DNA from: Dugong dugon
Lineage: Eukaryota; Chordata; Mammalia; Sirenia; Dugongidae
Assembly (NCBI GenBank): GCA_030035585.1
Contig: CM057469.1
Span: 35,246,501-35,310,500, forward strand
Reading direction: 5' to 3'
DNA length: 64,000 nt
Part shown: positions 1-12,300 of the stretch, in pieces
Layout of the letters: each line of letters starts with the position of its first letter
Numbering within the stretch: the first letter of the stretch is position 1
Position numbers and translations under genes: made by a program
The notes under the pieces: generated by a model
Told to the model about the DNA's origin: nothing
Seen by the model: the letters and a program-made list of their open reading frames with translations, nothing else
Database searches by the model: none

Positions 1-98
1 GCTATCAGTGGGCTGGAGTCTGACCCCACCCAGGAAATCTGGCAGGAAAATCAGGACCAGCTCCTTGGTAGTAGAGTCAGGAGAGTTTTGCTACTTGA

Positions 99-194
99 TG
101 ATGTGGTGAAACCCATGTGAAATTGTTCACTATAGATGATCTGGTAAGAAAGGTAAGCACCATGCTTACCTTGCCTATTGAATAATCCACCCCT
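99..194 (-). repeat. palindromic-module repeat, copy 1
   Basis: Matches 11126-11222 base for base over long stretches (gatgtggtgaaac, catgtgaaattgt, then a palindrome). The core ggtaagcac-c-atgcttacc is a near-perfect inverted repeat; outer arms gatctggtaag and ctattgaataatcc extend it. Family not recognised. Confidence 0.6.
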
Positions 195-349
195 GCATCC
201 TAATTTTGCCTAATTCTTGCCAAGCAAGGTATCATATGGGCAAGAATTTCTCTGATGCACCTCTGTGTTCTATAGATCACTAAGTCTAGTTTGATAATCC
301 ACAAATAAATCAGTTCCAGTACCGTTATCCATATATATTTTATTATAGG

Positions 350-769
350 TGTAGAACGTAGACAACTGCTTGGAGAATCAAGGAAACAGAGCATATATTG
401 AAAACAAAGGCAGAAGTTACAATACCAGGAGAATGCAAACATTGTTGGTAGCTCTCTGGCTACAAGTGAGGGCAATTGCACTCTCTCCCTTAGCGTGCCT
501 TGATTCTCCCAGGAATGAGGCAGAGGCAGAGAGGAATCAAAGTTCATTACGAAGCTGACTTTTACAAAGAATAGTGGGCTGCTGAACAGGCTCTTCAAAC
601 AGAGAAGCCCTGATTTATAGAGTTTGCCGATTTCCGTGGTATAAGTACTCCCACCATGGCCAATCTCAAAGACGGCAGTATTTAACAACTGAATTGCAAA
701 CTTGAAAGTTTAACAGTCAGCTTTCATGAGTTCGTGCTAGCAAGCCCCGGCACACTGTTGCTTACAACA
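350..769 (-). mobile_element. probable solo LTR (endogenous-retrovirus type), minus strand
   Basis: Read on the minus strand it begins TGTTGTAAGCAACAGTG, has a TATA-like ctctataaatca, a later region resembling an R/U5 boundary (aatgaactttgattcc, a diverged poly(A) signal) and ends ...gttctaca. TG...CA ends and the order of motifs are LTR-like. No clean target-site duplication was found and no internal retroviral sequence is attached. The 162-codon open frame across it is not a gene. Confidence 0.45.
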
Positions 770-1435
770 CAATATCAATACCTTGGCGCTTCTATAAATA
801 TACAAGTGACACAACTTTAATTTCCTGAGAACATATGCAAATGCAGAAGGAACAAGGCATCTAAATCTTCACCCTACAGCTTCTCAGAGTATGTTTAAAC
901 AAAAGCAAAGCAAAACAAAAAAAATTACTGAGAAACAGTTGGGTTTCAGGCTCTTAGCTTGCTCCTGAGCAGTTTTTGTTGCACACAATACAAATATTTT
1001 TAAATTAGCTTTATATGGGATAGTAATTAACATAACGTAGCTTTTCACAATTATCTACAAATATTTTAGATTGGGTTAACACGTCATCATATACATACCT
1101 TTTAACAAGAACTCACCAGCAGCTAATGTAACAGAGTCCGAAACTTTAGCAGGCTTTCACTGAATTGAGTGCTAGTCACTAATTTTAGATGTTAACACAT
1201 GTAGCTGAGATGGAATTTTCAAGGTGGGAAAGGGGATTTGGTTGAGTAAACCCTGAGCAGCACCCTAGAGCTCCCTGCTCCAGGCAGGGAAAGAAAGTTT
1301 GTTGAGAAAGGAAAAACCCAAGTGGTCTCCCTCTACCCACCTGGGGATGAAGAGGAATATGCTTCCTGAAAATTGAATCTGCTAAACTTTGTACATGTGT
1401 AACTTAATAGCAGAAATGCCAGCTGTAAAGCTGAG
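770..1435. other. unassigned non-coding sequence
   Basis: A/T-rich unique-looking DNA; no coding frame or repeat family recognised. Confidence 0.6.
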
Positions 1436-1437
1436 AC

Positions 1438-1512
1438 AGTGTTATACAGTGGAAAGCGCTCTGGCTCCGGTCCTTATGAGTCGGAATCGACTCGACTGCA
1501 ATGGGTTTGGAG
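1438..1512 (+). repeat. AfroSINE remnant, head joined to tail
   Basis: A tRNA-like head fragment (cagtggaaagcgctctggct) is followed directly by the SINE tail (tatgagtcggaatcgactcg), so the middle of the element is deleted. Confidence 0.65.
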
Positions 1513-2100
1513 TTGAGGTAAATTAATTACGCTCCATCTGCCTCCATATTCTTACTGATAAAACCGTGCCCAAAATACCTGCCTTGTTGACTTCATAAAG
1601 TTGTCACAAGATACATGGAAGCATTTTTCAAACTGTGGAGAGCTAGCTAAAAATACGAAGTCATTACATAACATAATGCAATATTGGTAACACCAATTTC
1701 TGGGTTTAAACCTAATGATTACTAATGATGACTCTTTCTTTACCATTGGCAATGTTTAGACACACATAAAGTTTTCATGAAGCCCTAGTAAAAGTTCAGA
1801 ATGGCCCCTTTACCCTAACTGGCTTTATAAAGCACCCTGAATCCTGAGCATGGTGAAACCAAGGAAAATTCCCAGATAAAGTATATTCCATTCCACGTCA
1901 TGCGTATCTCTGTCCCAATAGCTCTGTGGAGTGTTCTCTACCCTCTAACATCACATCTAAAGAAGGGTATTGATGGCATATCTGTGACCACACTACCAGT
2001 CTGACTACTTTTTATGAGGAGGGTCTCAGAAGGATTAAGTGAAGCAGCCCAAGAACATGAGAATAAGACAATGTTACTACCCTGGACCATTTTCTGCATA
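1513..2100. other. unassigned non-coding sequence
   Basis: No gene or recognisable repeat. A minus-strand TATAAA lies at about 1822-1827, too far from TNFSF18 to be called its poly(A) signal. Confidence 0.55.
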
Positions 2101-2105
2101 CTAGG

Positions 2106-2663
2106 TGTCTTAGGCTGGGTTCTCTAAAGGAGTAAAACCAGTGAAGCTGGTTAGAGAGAGAGATTTATCTCAAAAAAATGGCTTACATAGTTGTGGAGGC
2201 TGGCAAGTCCCAAATCTGTGGGTCAGGTGTCAGACTGGGGGCTTCTTCTGACTCACATGGTTGCAGGGGCTAATGAACCCAAAACTGGCAGGTCAGGCAG
2301 GAGGCTGCTGGATCACAGGGTTGCAGGAGCTGACAAACTCCAAGATCTGCAGATCAGGCAGAAGGTTGCTGGCTTACAGAGTTGCAGGAGCTGGTGAATC
2401 CCAAGATCTGCAGGTCAGGTGGCAGGCTGCTGGCTCATGTCCCAAGAACCGGAGGTCAGAGAATGACGAGTCAGAAGCACGTAAGCTTTGCTATAACATC
2501 CATATATATTGGATGCAGGCCACACCCCCAAGGAAACTCCTTTTTCAACTGATTGGTTGCTCATGTCAGATCACAAAATGGCGGGTTATTACATCATGAC
2601 ATAACTGCCAAACCACCGAGAATCAAGGCCCAGCCAAGTTGACACACAACTTTAACCATCACA
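2106..2663 (-). mobile_element. solo LTR, ERVL/MLT2-like, with 5-bp target duplication
   Basis: Canonical ends: plus strand TGTCTTAGG...AACCATCACA, flanked by direct ctagg at 2101-2105 and 2664-2668. The same family in opposite orientation is at 8133-8584 (shared termini tgtgatggtt...cctaagaca). The wording (tgtgtcaacttggctgggc) resembles MLT2-type LTRs of ERV-L; the family name is from memory. Inside are three imperfect tandem units of about 65 bp (2195-2430, each like gttgcaggagctg...caggtcaggc). It lies sense to and 350 bp beyond the TNFSF18 stop. Confidence 0.75.
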
Positions 2664-2668
2664 CTAGG

Positions 2669-3015
2669 CAAGGCTCCCATGGGAATAGGATTTCATTTTT
2701 CCAACCAGGGATTCAAGGATTAGACAAAGACTCTTTGAGGAGCTTCTGTCACCTATATGCTAACATTCATTTCATCATGGATTAGTGAAGTGTCTTTGTG
2801 GATCCAACATCAGGGGTAACCAAGTGTCTTTAGCCAAATGTCTGAGTCTCCTTCAGATAGTCAAATGAGCGATGAAAATTCAGCACGCAAAGGAGATTTG
2901 TTTGTGTTGATTCATGTACCTAGTCAAACCATAGGCATTGAAACTTTAGCTCTTCCACCTCACCCCTCAGCATCCCAGCATGTGCTGAGGAGGATGAGGA
3001 GACCAAATCAAGTTA
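2669..3015 (-). other. TNFSF18 3' flank, probable 3' UTR
   Basis: Directly beyond the stop codon on the minus strand. No AATAAA or ATTAAA; no repeat recognised. The short open frame on the plus strand here has no support as a gene. Confidence 0.5.
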
Positions 3016-3374
3016 CTAGGAGACGAATTGGGGATTTGCTAGCAATAAGATCCCCCAGTACGTATCATTTTCTAAAACCTGATATCTATAGTTGAATCTC
3101 AAGGCTATCGTATCGCCAGCATGAAATTCATAAGTTCCTCCTATACTGTGAGTTTTAGAGTTGTCTGTGAGAGTTTGTATGATGGCATTGTTTTTACATA
3201 GCTGCACTGCAAAAGGAGCTGGTTCCTTGTAGGTTGTATTGGGCGCCACTTGGCCGTAAATTACATACAAGCCACTCCGAAGTATTTTCAGCTTCCAATC
3301 AGATATCTCGTCCCTATCTACAGCCACACAAAGAGGCTCAGAAGATGTTGTTTGCCATTCTGAGGGTAATGGTC
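3016..3374 (-). CDS. TNFSF18: TNFSF18 coding exon 3 (TNF-homology domain) to stop
   Basis: The acceptor is ttatag|GACC; the first two bases complete the Gly codon split with exon 2 (residue 63). The exon carries residues 64-181, essentially the whole receptor-binding TNF-homology domain, and ends NPQFVS then TAG at 3018-3016. The stretch LCVAVDRDEISDWK is four residues longer than the human CVNKVSDWK region. Cys122 (QLCKN) replaces a Tyr in human. The usual poly(A) signal AATAAA or ATTAAA is not visible on the minus strand for about 900 bases beyond the stop, so the 3' UTR end is not assigned. Confidence 0.95.
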
Positions 3375-6300
3375 CTATAAGAAATTTACAAGAGAAGAAA
3401 AAAATGGAAAGTATAGTTATTTCATTCCTTCCTGATTATAGCAAATTCTTTCCCACCTATCAGTGTTTTATCTGCCCTATACTAGTGCCCTGCAACCTCA
3501 GCTGTAATATTTTAAGTGTCTACTCCTTGTTTCAGAGAAGTTGCAAATCCTAAGGGTATCTCTTGCTTAGGGAGCTGAGGAAATAGATTTGAAATATAAA
3601 AATGAGTTTTTAGGTGGCACCGCATCTCTTGTTAATTAAAATTTGTAGCAGGAAAGAAAAAAGAAAAGGAGGAAGGAGGGACAGGAAAGAGAGGAAGGAC
3701 TCACACACATACTCTACCCTGAGATAGGCAGGGTTGGCATTCCAAGACACATATCCATGCTTTTTCTATGTAAATACTATTTACTATGTACCACCTTATC
3801 AGTGAGACCTTCGCTAAACAATCTGTCACTCTGTCTTTTTACCCTGCTTTCGTTTTCTTCAGGAAAAGTGTCACCATCTAGCATACTAAAAATTTAGTTG
3901 TATACTTGTGTATTGTTTTCATATAGACACTTGAATATAATCTCTTGGAGGGCAAAGACATCTGTTTTATTCAATGCCATTATCTTCAGCACCTAGAAGA
4001 GTACCTGGTACCAAGTGTATACTCAGTAAATATACCTTGATTGAACAGTATGTCCCTGTTTCTGAATTCGTTGTGTTGTGTCTAAATTTCATCGGTTTAC
4101 AGGTATATATCATTCCAGACCTGCTTGGGATATCTTTATCCAAACTCCCCCAAAACCACAACTACTATAAATTCATGAGCTTATAAATGGAAATTACTTG
4201 AGTATTTCAATATAAGTATCCCTAGTGTAATACTGTCACAAGGTAGTAGGCCCAGGGTTAAGGTCTCGTCATTTATTTTCATAGGTATACATGAAATTTA
4301 AATATTTATCTGTTAGTTGGTTTTGCACAGTAGTGTGATTTCAGTGCCCCAGGAAGTGCTTTAACCACCCAAAATACTTACCTGAACTGTCTGTAATTCT
4401 CCATAATTTTTGTTACAGGTGGCAAAGTCTTTGTCCCATAATTAAAAAGAAACCTGAATAAGAAAATACCCTGGAAGAGGTACCATTTTGACTTAAACTG
4501 TCATTCCTATATACATGACTGACAAGCCTGAGAGGAGATTCTGAAGGAGAGTAAGGGAGAGATCTCTAGAACAAAGGGAAATGTTTCCATGTGTCTCCAA
4601 TGGGCCCAGGAAATGTCTTCCTGCCTGACATGTGGTAGGCAAGGCAAGTCCCTAGGAAGAAATGTCACTGGTTCTCCTATTTAATTTTAGGGGTTACTTA
4701 AAGACCACCTTCGCGTCACTTGAGGTTCTCAACTTCTATCACATCAAGGGAGAATTTCAAACATATGATGAGTTCCATTCCACTGACTGAAACCCATGCA
4801 CACACGCACACATACAAAGGAAGAATCGAATAAAAAGAAATGCCCTAAGTCCCACAAGACTAGGAAGTCTGACTATTTGAGCTATAAGTAGAGAGTGGCT
4901 GCAGGGTTAACCCTAGAAACTTTCTGTTCCTAGCAGGAAATGGTGTATTTAGTCTGAAACCTATAAAAAATGTAAAATGTATTTATTTGTGGATTTGTGT
5001 GTATTCTAAGAAATGCTCTAAGGCTCAGTGTACTTGTAAACTTTAGTGTGTTTTCCATGCCAATACAAGGTAGCAATAAAAGAAAGTGAGCAAGAAGCTA
5101 AGCAAAAGAATGGGAAGGAATGACCATTCCCTTCTCATTCTCATTTCCTATAAGTTTGGAAACAATACCAGCACCACCACACTTACTCGATGGGACATCA
5201 GCAATGCAGGATATGAGAGAGCTTCTCAAAGAGAAAGGTTACGGAAATCTGAGGCTTATTAAAATACAGAATTAAAAGTAAAGTCCTGGATCTCCGAACC
5301 CCAGGCCTATAAGAGTGATGGGCAGTCCTTCCCAAATAAGAGACCTTGAATGTGAGCTTCATCAGGTTATGGGCTTGTCTGTCTAGTTCATCTCTGTAAC
5401 CCTAGATCCTAGACTACTGCCTGGCACAGAATAACCCAAACTCATTACCATCAAGTCGATTCTGAAGAGCTTGGCTGCTAACCAAAAGGTGGGCAGTTCA
5501 AATCCACCAGCCGCTCCTTGGAAACCCTATGAGGCAGTTCTACTCTGTCCTATTAGGGTTGTTATGAGTCGCTATGAGTATGAGGCACAGGATAGGTAGT
5601 TATAAACAGTAGCTGAAGAGTGAGTAAAAGAGGATTCAGGCTTTCTTGACAGCCCTGGAGCCTTCTTCCTTGCATCAAAAACTAGGAAAAGTAAAAGGGA
5701 AGCATGCAAGAAAGGTTACTCACCAAATTTAGCTACACAGGGCTCGTTGACAGTCTGCTGGGGGAGAAAAAGAGAAATAGGTCAGGATGATAGCAGCGTC
5801 ACTACTTTGTTGATTGATTTATTTAGAGCTTCAGATTCCTGAAGCAAAAGACTCCTTTGTAGCTGTGTTAAGAATCCCTGCCTCCTATCGCTTCTATATC
5901 TCTCAGCTTCCCTTTACAGATGGTTGACTCCATCTTTTACCTTTCATTACCGAGCTTCCCTGGGTCTTCTAGGTGAAAAATGAGGATTCATTCCATCCAC
6001 CTAACCTCCACCCACAAGAGAACTGTTTGATCTTGGACCTCCTGCTACTGGGCTATAGTAGTTTTCTATAAACAGTGGTTTCCACACTCCAATGACTGTA
6101 CAAGGTGATACATCCACATGTGGGGAGAAAATAATGGAACTTCTATTTATATTTATTTTAAGTAATAAAAAATTAAGCTAGACTTATATTTACAATTCAG
6201 ATTGATACAGCTACCCTCACTTAATATTCAGAAAATTATGTGTCTTATGCAGTAATTGAGATACACTTAGGAGACCTTACTTTTAATCTGTTGCAACATA

Positions 6301-9300
6301 CCACAGTTTATATGCTACAGGATGCCATCAGTGTGGTTAATTTTATAAATATAAATATCTGAATGGTAAATGTTCTAAAACACTTTGTAAGAGGATAGAG
6401 TATAACCACAATTTTTTTTTTTTTTTTTTTGGTGCCACACAGAGTTCGTTGATGTTCTTATGGCTAGGTACTTAAGAGATGATGTACATTTTACTTTTAG
6501 AGTATTCTCTGGGTGCTATGCTGAGAATAAGTTAAAAGGAGGCAAGAGAAAAAGCAAGAGACCAGCTAAAAGACAATTGCAATAATCTAGGCAAGAGAAC
6601 ATGGTGCCTCTAACCAAAGTGCTAGTAGTGGAAATGGTGATAAGTGACTGAAAAATAGAGCCAACAGGCGTTTCTAACATGCATAACAGGTGAGAGAATG
6701 AGAAGCGACAAACATGACTCCAAGATTTTTTGGCCTGATAAACTGGAAAGTTAAAGTCGTTATTTGCTGAAATGGTCAAGATTTAAGAGGAATTGTTCTT
6801 GCTGTTAGGTGCCGTTGAGTCAATTCCGACTCATAGTGACCCCATGTGACAAAGCAGAACTGCCCCATAGGGTTTCCTAATCTGTAATCTTTATGGAAGC
6901 AGATCACCAAGTCTTTTTCCTATGAAGTCATTTTGTGAAAGGAGTGGACTGGGGGAAAAGAAATAATCATGAGTTTGTTTTTGGACATGTTAAGTTTAGA
7001 TGTTTACTAGATATCTCAGTAGAGGTGTCATATAGGCAGTAGGATGAGTGAGGCTGGAATTTAAGGAGTTCTGGAGATATACATTTAGCAATCTTCAGTT
7101 TATATGAGACTCATGAGATTGAGTCAGCCGGTGTAGATAGAGGAAAGTGGCAGTACTGGGACACTGCAATGTTTAGAGGTTGGGGAAATGAAAAGGAACC
7201 AGAAAAGGAGACCAAGAAGGACCAAACAGTGAGTCAGAAAGAAAACCAGGAAAGTGTGCTGTTTGGAATCCAAGAGAGGAAAGTGTTTAGGGAGAAGGAG
7301 TGACCAGCTGTGTCAAATGCTGCTGATGGGTCAAGTAAAGTAAGGATAGAGAATTAGCTGATGAATTCAGTAACATGACAGTCATCAGGATTACTGACAA
7401 GAGTAGTTTCTGTAGTGTGATGAGGACAGAAGCTTAATGGGAATGAGTTTAAGGGTGAATGGGAAATAGAAATTAGAGGAGTTTTGTTGGAAGGAAGAGC
7501 AGAAAAATTGAGTGGAACCTGGATGGAGATGACAAGTCAAAGAGATTTGGTGGTTTTGTGTGTTTATTTTTGTTTTTGTTTAACATGAGAAAAATGGCAA
7601 CATGTTTATATGTTGATGGGAATACTCCAGTAAATGGAAAGGGAGGTTGTAAGACAATATGTAAGAGATGGAAATGTTAGAGCCTTGGGTAGGCAGAAGG
7701 GGATAGAATCTAGTGTATAGGCAGTCTTGAATAGGTGCATGAACAATTTACCCATAGTAACAAGAAGGAAATGCGGTTTAAAAACCCGTTGCTGTAGAGT
7801 CTATTCTGACTCATAGCGACCCTATAGGGCAGAGTAGAACTGCCCCATAGGTTTTCCAAGGGTGTAACATTTACAAAAAGCAGACTGCCACATCTTTCTA
7901 CTGTGGAGCAGTTAGTGGGTTAGAACCGCCGACCTTTTGGTTAGCTGCCGAGTTCTTAACTGTTGTGCCACCAAGGCTCCGAAATGCAGTGTATATGGAC
8001 AAAAATGCAAGCGAGCGGTAGGTATGGTGGGGAGATTTGGAACTTCTTTTCCTGTCTGCTTCTGTTTTCTCACAGAACCCGGAGCCAAAAACATCAGCTG
8101 AGAGTGAGAATGGGCAAAGAGGTGTCGGATATTGTGATGGTTGAGATTGTGTGTCAACTTGGCTGGGCCGTGATCAGTGTTTTAACGTAATCACCTCCAT
8201 GATTGAATATACTGTGAGTAGCCAATCAGATGAAAGGGAGTCCCCTTGGGGGTGTGGCTTTTTGCTCTTTCTAGATCCTGCCGCTGCTTCCTGTCGCCTC
8301 ATTTCCAGTTCTTGGGACTTGAGCTGTCAGCTTATCTGCCGAACCTGGGATTCGTTGATCTGCACAGCCTGTGAGCAGGAGCCCTGCTCTCGGACCTGCT
8401 GATCTTGGGCTTGCCAGCTTCTGCCGCTGTGTGACTTGGGAGAGGCCTCTACCCTGATCCAAGGGCTTGGGACGTTCTAGCCTCTACAATCACATGAGCT
8501 GTGTACTTGATATAATCTCTCTATATTTATATGTATTTATACATTTTACTGGTTTTGCCTCTCTAGAGAACCCAGCCTAAGACAAATATGTAAAAAGAAG
8601 TAGAAGGGCATAGTCTAGTAGAGGAGCCGGAGAGTAAACAGACAAGAAATGTAGGTTGTTTGCATAGCAACACTGAAGTCCCACTCGAGGTTAGTGGTCA
8701 TGACCCATCGGCAAGGTCATGTGTTTTTCTTTAACTACATTCAGCTGTGAAAGACATAGAGCAGTTGGATGCAATCAGGGTTAGGGTTTTTCCAGTGTTG
8801 GGGTATTGCCAGTAGAGTATGATGAAAAGAGAGAGAAGCAAGTAAGTGGGTTTATGCAAAGGAAAGATTATAATTATAGGCTGTGGAATTTAAGTTGTAT
8901 GAGGAAGGAAATGGTATTTCAGTGGTATAAGGAAGGAAAGACACGAACGGGGTGTGGGATAATGTTATTTTAATAATAATGATACTAATTTGGCATCATT
9001 GAATGAAGGATTGAAAATTGAGTGTCATGATATGGTAAGCACACTCAAACATGCAATCTTCTGTTTTGATCTCTATTTCTTTATGAGGTAAATTTTTCAG
9101 TTATGACAATCTATAAAACCACGAATCAAGAAAAATTAACTTGGAACATAACCCTCAAATTGCTGAATCACAAAGTGTTAAACTAAGATTAAGAAAACAA
9201 AAGAAACACATTTATCAGATTTTCTACTAAAATATTCCTTTATTTTATAATGTTTATATATTAATATTTTAGTAAAATCCAAGTGGTTTTTCACTTTGAA

Positions 9301-12300
9301 TAAACTACATTAAGCATATTGTTTAGCTCATCCTTATGAATTTCTATTTTTTATACCTTTTTAGTATACATATTGTTAGCACTTAAATATAATTTATAAA
9401 AATGAGGATACAAATATTGGAATTGGACTTTATTGGTAGAGAGGTTCAATCAAAAAATTTAGAAGCCACGACTCTTTTTCAATTATTACTCTTAAAATTA
9501 TTTCAGTCTCATTTTGGCATTTCTTAGAAGAGATGTTGAAATTCAATTTAATTCAACCCATGTGATAGAGACTCCCTTAACCTCCATTTCCTCATCTGTA
9601 AAATGGGGGAAATAATAGCAGCTATCTCATTGAGGTTGTTGTTGGGCTTAAATGAGATAATTCTTATGAAGTGCTCTGCCCAAATTTCAGGGTCTCCTCA
9701 ATCAATACTAGCTATTTTGATAATGATACTGATGATGGTGAAGAATTGCACAAAAGTTTAAACACATCGATTCCCAGCGTTATACTAGCATTGTGAGTGA
9801 GAGAAACAAATGTAATTTATAGTCTTTGCCTCTCAGGAAGTTTTTGATCCTTCTAGAAAGGCATGACTACACATACGAAGTAATTAGAGAGCAATCTAAA
9901 TATCAGTGGTGCCAAAGTACAAGCCACAGATAGTATCTGTGCCATCTACTATTATGTATAACGAGTGTGTGGAGAAACCTAAGACCACTGACAAATTATT
10001 GGCCAGAGCCAGAAATTCCAGATATTGTACTGTGGGCTCCTTTAAGAACTATTTAGAGCTACAGAAATCACCATTGTGTTAGTCTTTAATTATTACCACA
10101 GACGAAAATCAATTTAATCACAAAAATCATCAATCTGGCAGTGAGATATAGTCTCTGGCTGAGGAAGTGAAGCGGATAAGCAAAGAACATTCATATGTTT
10201 AAAAGACCTTTTTAATTTATCTTCATTGTAATGTCATTAATAACAAAGGTGCAAATATTAATCACTATCATCTATTAAAGGCCTACTGTGTACCAGACAC
10301 TGTACCGTTTCATTACTCCTTACTGCAATTGTATAAGTATTACCATACTTACTTTGCAGATGAGGAAATGAGAATGAGAGGGATTAAGTAACTTGCAGAA
10401 GGCCATGCAGCTGATAGGAGCAAAGACGTCACTAGAGGGGTGGGGGTGTGTGAAACACACCCGGCGACACTATCAGAGGGGGTGAGACCAAAATTGCTGT
10501 CTATAAAATTTTTGTGCTGTGTTTCAGTAGAAATTTATTATTTTTTATAAAAATATCCCTGTAGTTAGTTATAACAACAAAAGTATTTTTTGTAAGCCCA
10601 GCTTACACGTATCAACATACCTACAAGGCTAAAACTCCATGCTAATTTACTTTTTGAACCTTCTACTGCACTCCGTTCAGAGCTGTCATTATTACCCAAT
10701 TACAGTGACGCTTCGAATCGTGTATTTTCATCTGCAGACGCTCCAAGCACGTACTTTTGTTTTCATTGCTGCCAGTGTTTGCATAGTTGCTGATTTTATC
10801 AAATGTTCTGGTACTGTGGTAATTAGCATGAGTGGTAGGGGTGGATTATCCAATAAACAGGGTAAACACAGTGCTTACTTTGCTTACCAGATCATTTGTA
10901 GTGAACAATTTCACATTTTTTCACCACATCAAAGATTCTGCTTCTAGGTATGGCTGGCATCTGTCTCTCTCCCAACCCTACAGTACCTTCCTACAGAATC
11001 AAAGCCTCTTTCCAAATTTACAATCCCTGACAGGGGTGGATGATCCAGTAAGCAAGGTAAGCACAGGCTTACTTGCGCTTCCTTACTAATCTGTAGTGAA
11101 CTATTTCACATGGGTTTCACGGTGTGTGGCGATGTGGTGAAACTCATGTGAAATTGTCCCCTACAGACTAGTAAGTAAGCACAAGTAACTCATGCTTACG
11201 TTGCTTATTGGATAATCTGTCCCTGTGTGTAGGGGGTGGTGACACCGTGAGTTACCACGCTGGGTGACACCAACCCAAGAGATGCCATTGGATAAGAGGC
11301 CAGGCTAAGATCGAAACCCAACCTGTCTGACTCAAGAATCTCACCAGTAGGGGAGTTTCTATTTATAACTCTGGTGACATTTGGAAGGAGCAAATACCCC
11401 CTTATAAAAAAAACTATGAAAGGGGAGTTCCAGTTTAGTTTAGTTCATTTTTGCTTAGAGGGATCAGTTGTTCCTATAACTCCATTTGATTTAAACCATA
11501 ATCCACATAATTGGGCTGAAAGAGGCCAAAACTCAGTAATTCTTTTCTTCAAATCAACCCTAATCAAATCATCATTTTGAAATAGAATCTACTCTGCTTT
11601 TAAGTACAACTACAGCATCTCCATTTGGAAGTATCCTTCATTTCATTGAAGCAAAGGACTCTCCTGAACATTCAGTTTCTTAGAGACAAATTCTGTGAGG
11701 TTATTTTCACTGAGATATGAACCAGATTTCCTTGGATTTCTAACCTATCCCTTCAGTTGAATGTCTCCTGGAAGAAGAAAAAATAAAATTGTCCTAAGGG
11801 AATTTCTCTGTTGATCTAGAAAGAAGCCAGTCTTCCTGTCTTACACTTTTTGAATTAGTGCCTAGAGAATCTAGAAAGTGTATAAAAAAAGCTAGAGTGG
11901 AGATCAAAATAATAGAAAACCCCAAGGATCATAGATAATGTGATAAGGCAGAAGTAGCCATCTCATAATGACTCACCACCCACAGGCTGCTCAATCCTTT
12001 TTCCCAAAGATACTTCTTTGTGGCCACCATAGGAAGGGAAGTGCAGGCAAGTGGAAAGTTGAATACATGAGCTAATCTCATCCATTGTGGGCAAAGCCAC
12101 TGGTCTTTCTCCATAGAAACTATAGCCTCCATAGCATCCTGTCAGGACATTACCCTGAAAACCTTTTAAACTTCCCCAGATTTGTAACAAACTCTGGACT
12201 GTATCTTTAGAGACAGAATTTTTCATTGAAAAGCTGCATGTTCTGTAGGAGAAAGAATCCAGGATCAGAGCTCAAAGACATGGGGTTGATTAAATTCAGT

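Larger units (their letters stand above)
3375..5723 (-). other. TNFSF18: TNFSF18 intron 2
   Basis: A 2.35-kb phase-1 intron bounded by gtgagtaa and ttatag. It contains a purine-rich patch (3651-3707), an L2 3' end (about 3930-4052) and a scrambled AfroSINE (about 5441-5578). The remainder (4055-5440) shows no recognisable element. Confidence 0.85.
10427..11290 (+). repeat. composite unrecognised repeat containing palindromic modules
   Basis: Ends in related G/T-rich text (cggcgacactatcag...gggggtgagacc at 10470-10494; gtgacaccgtgagttacc...gggtgacacc at 11238-11270). Between them are three copies of the palindromic module (10839-10913, 11035-11112, 11147-11222). The 10500-10830 stretch has no match elsewhere in the window. 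Family not recognised. Confidence 0.5.

Noticed and set aside
200-688. 162-codon open frame, minus strand
   Set aside because: Lies across an LTR-like sequence; no domain, no splice context.
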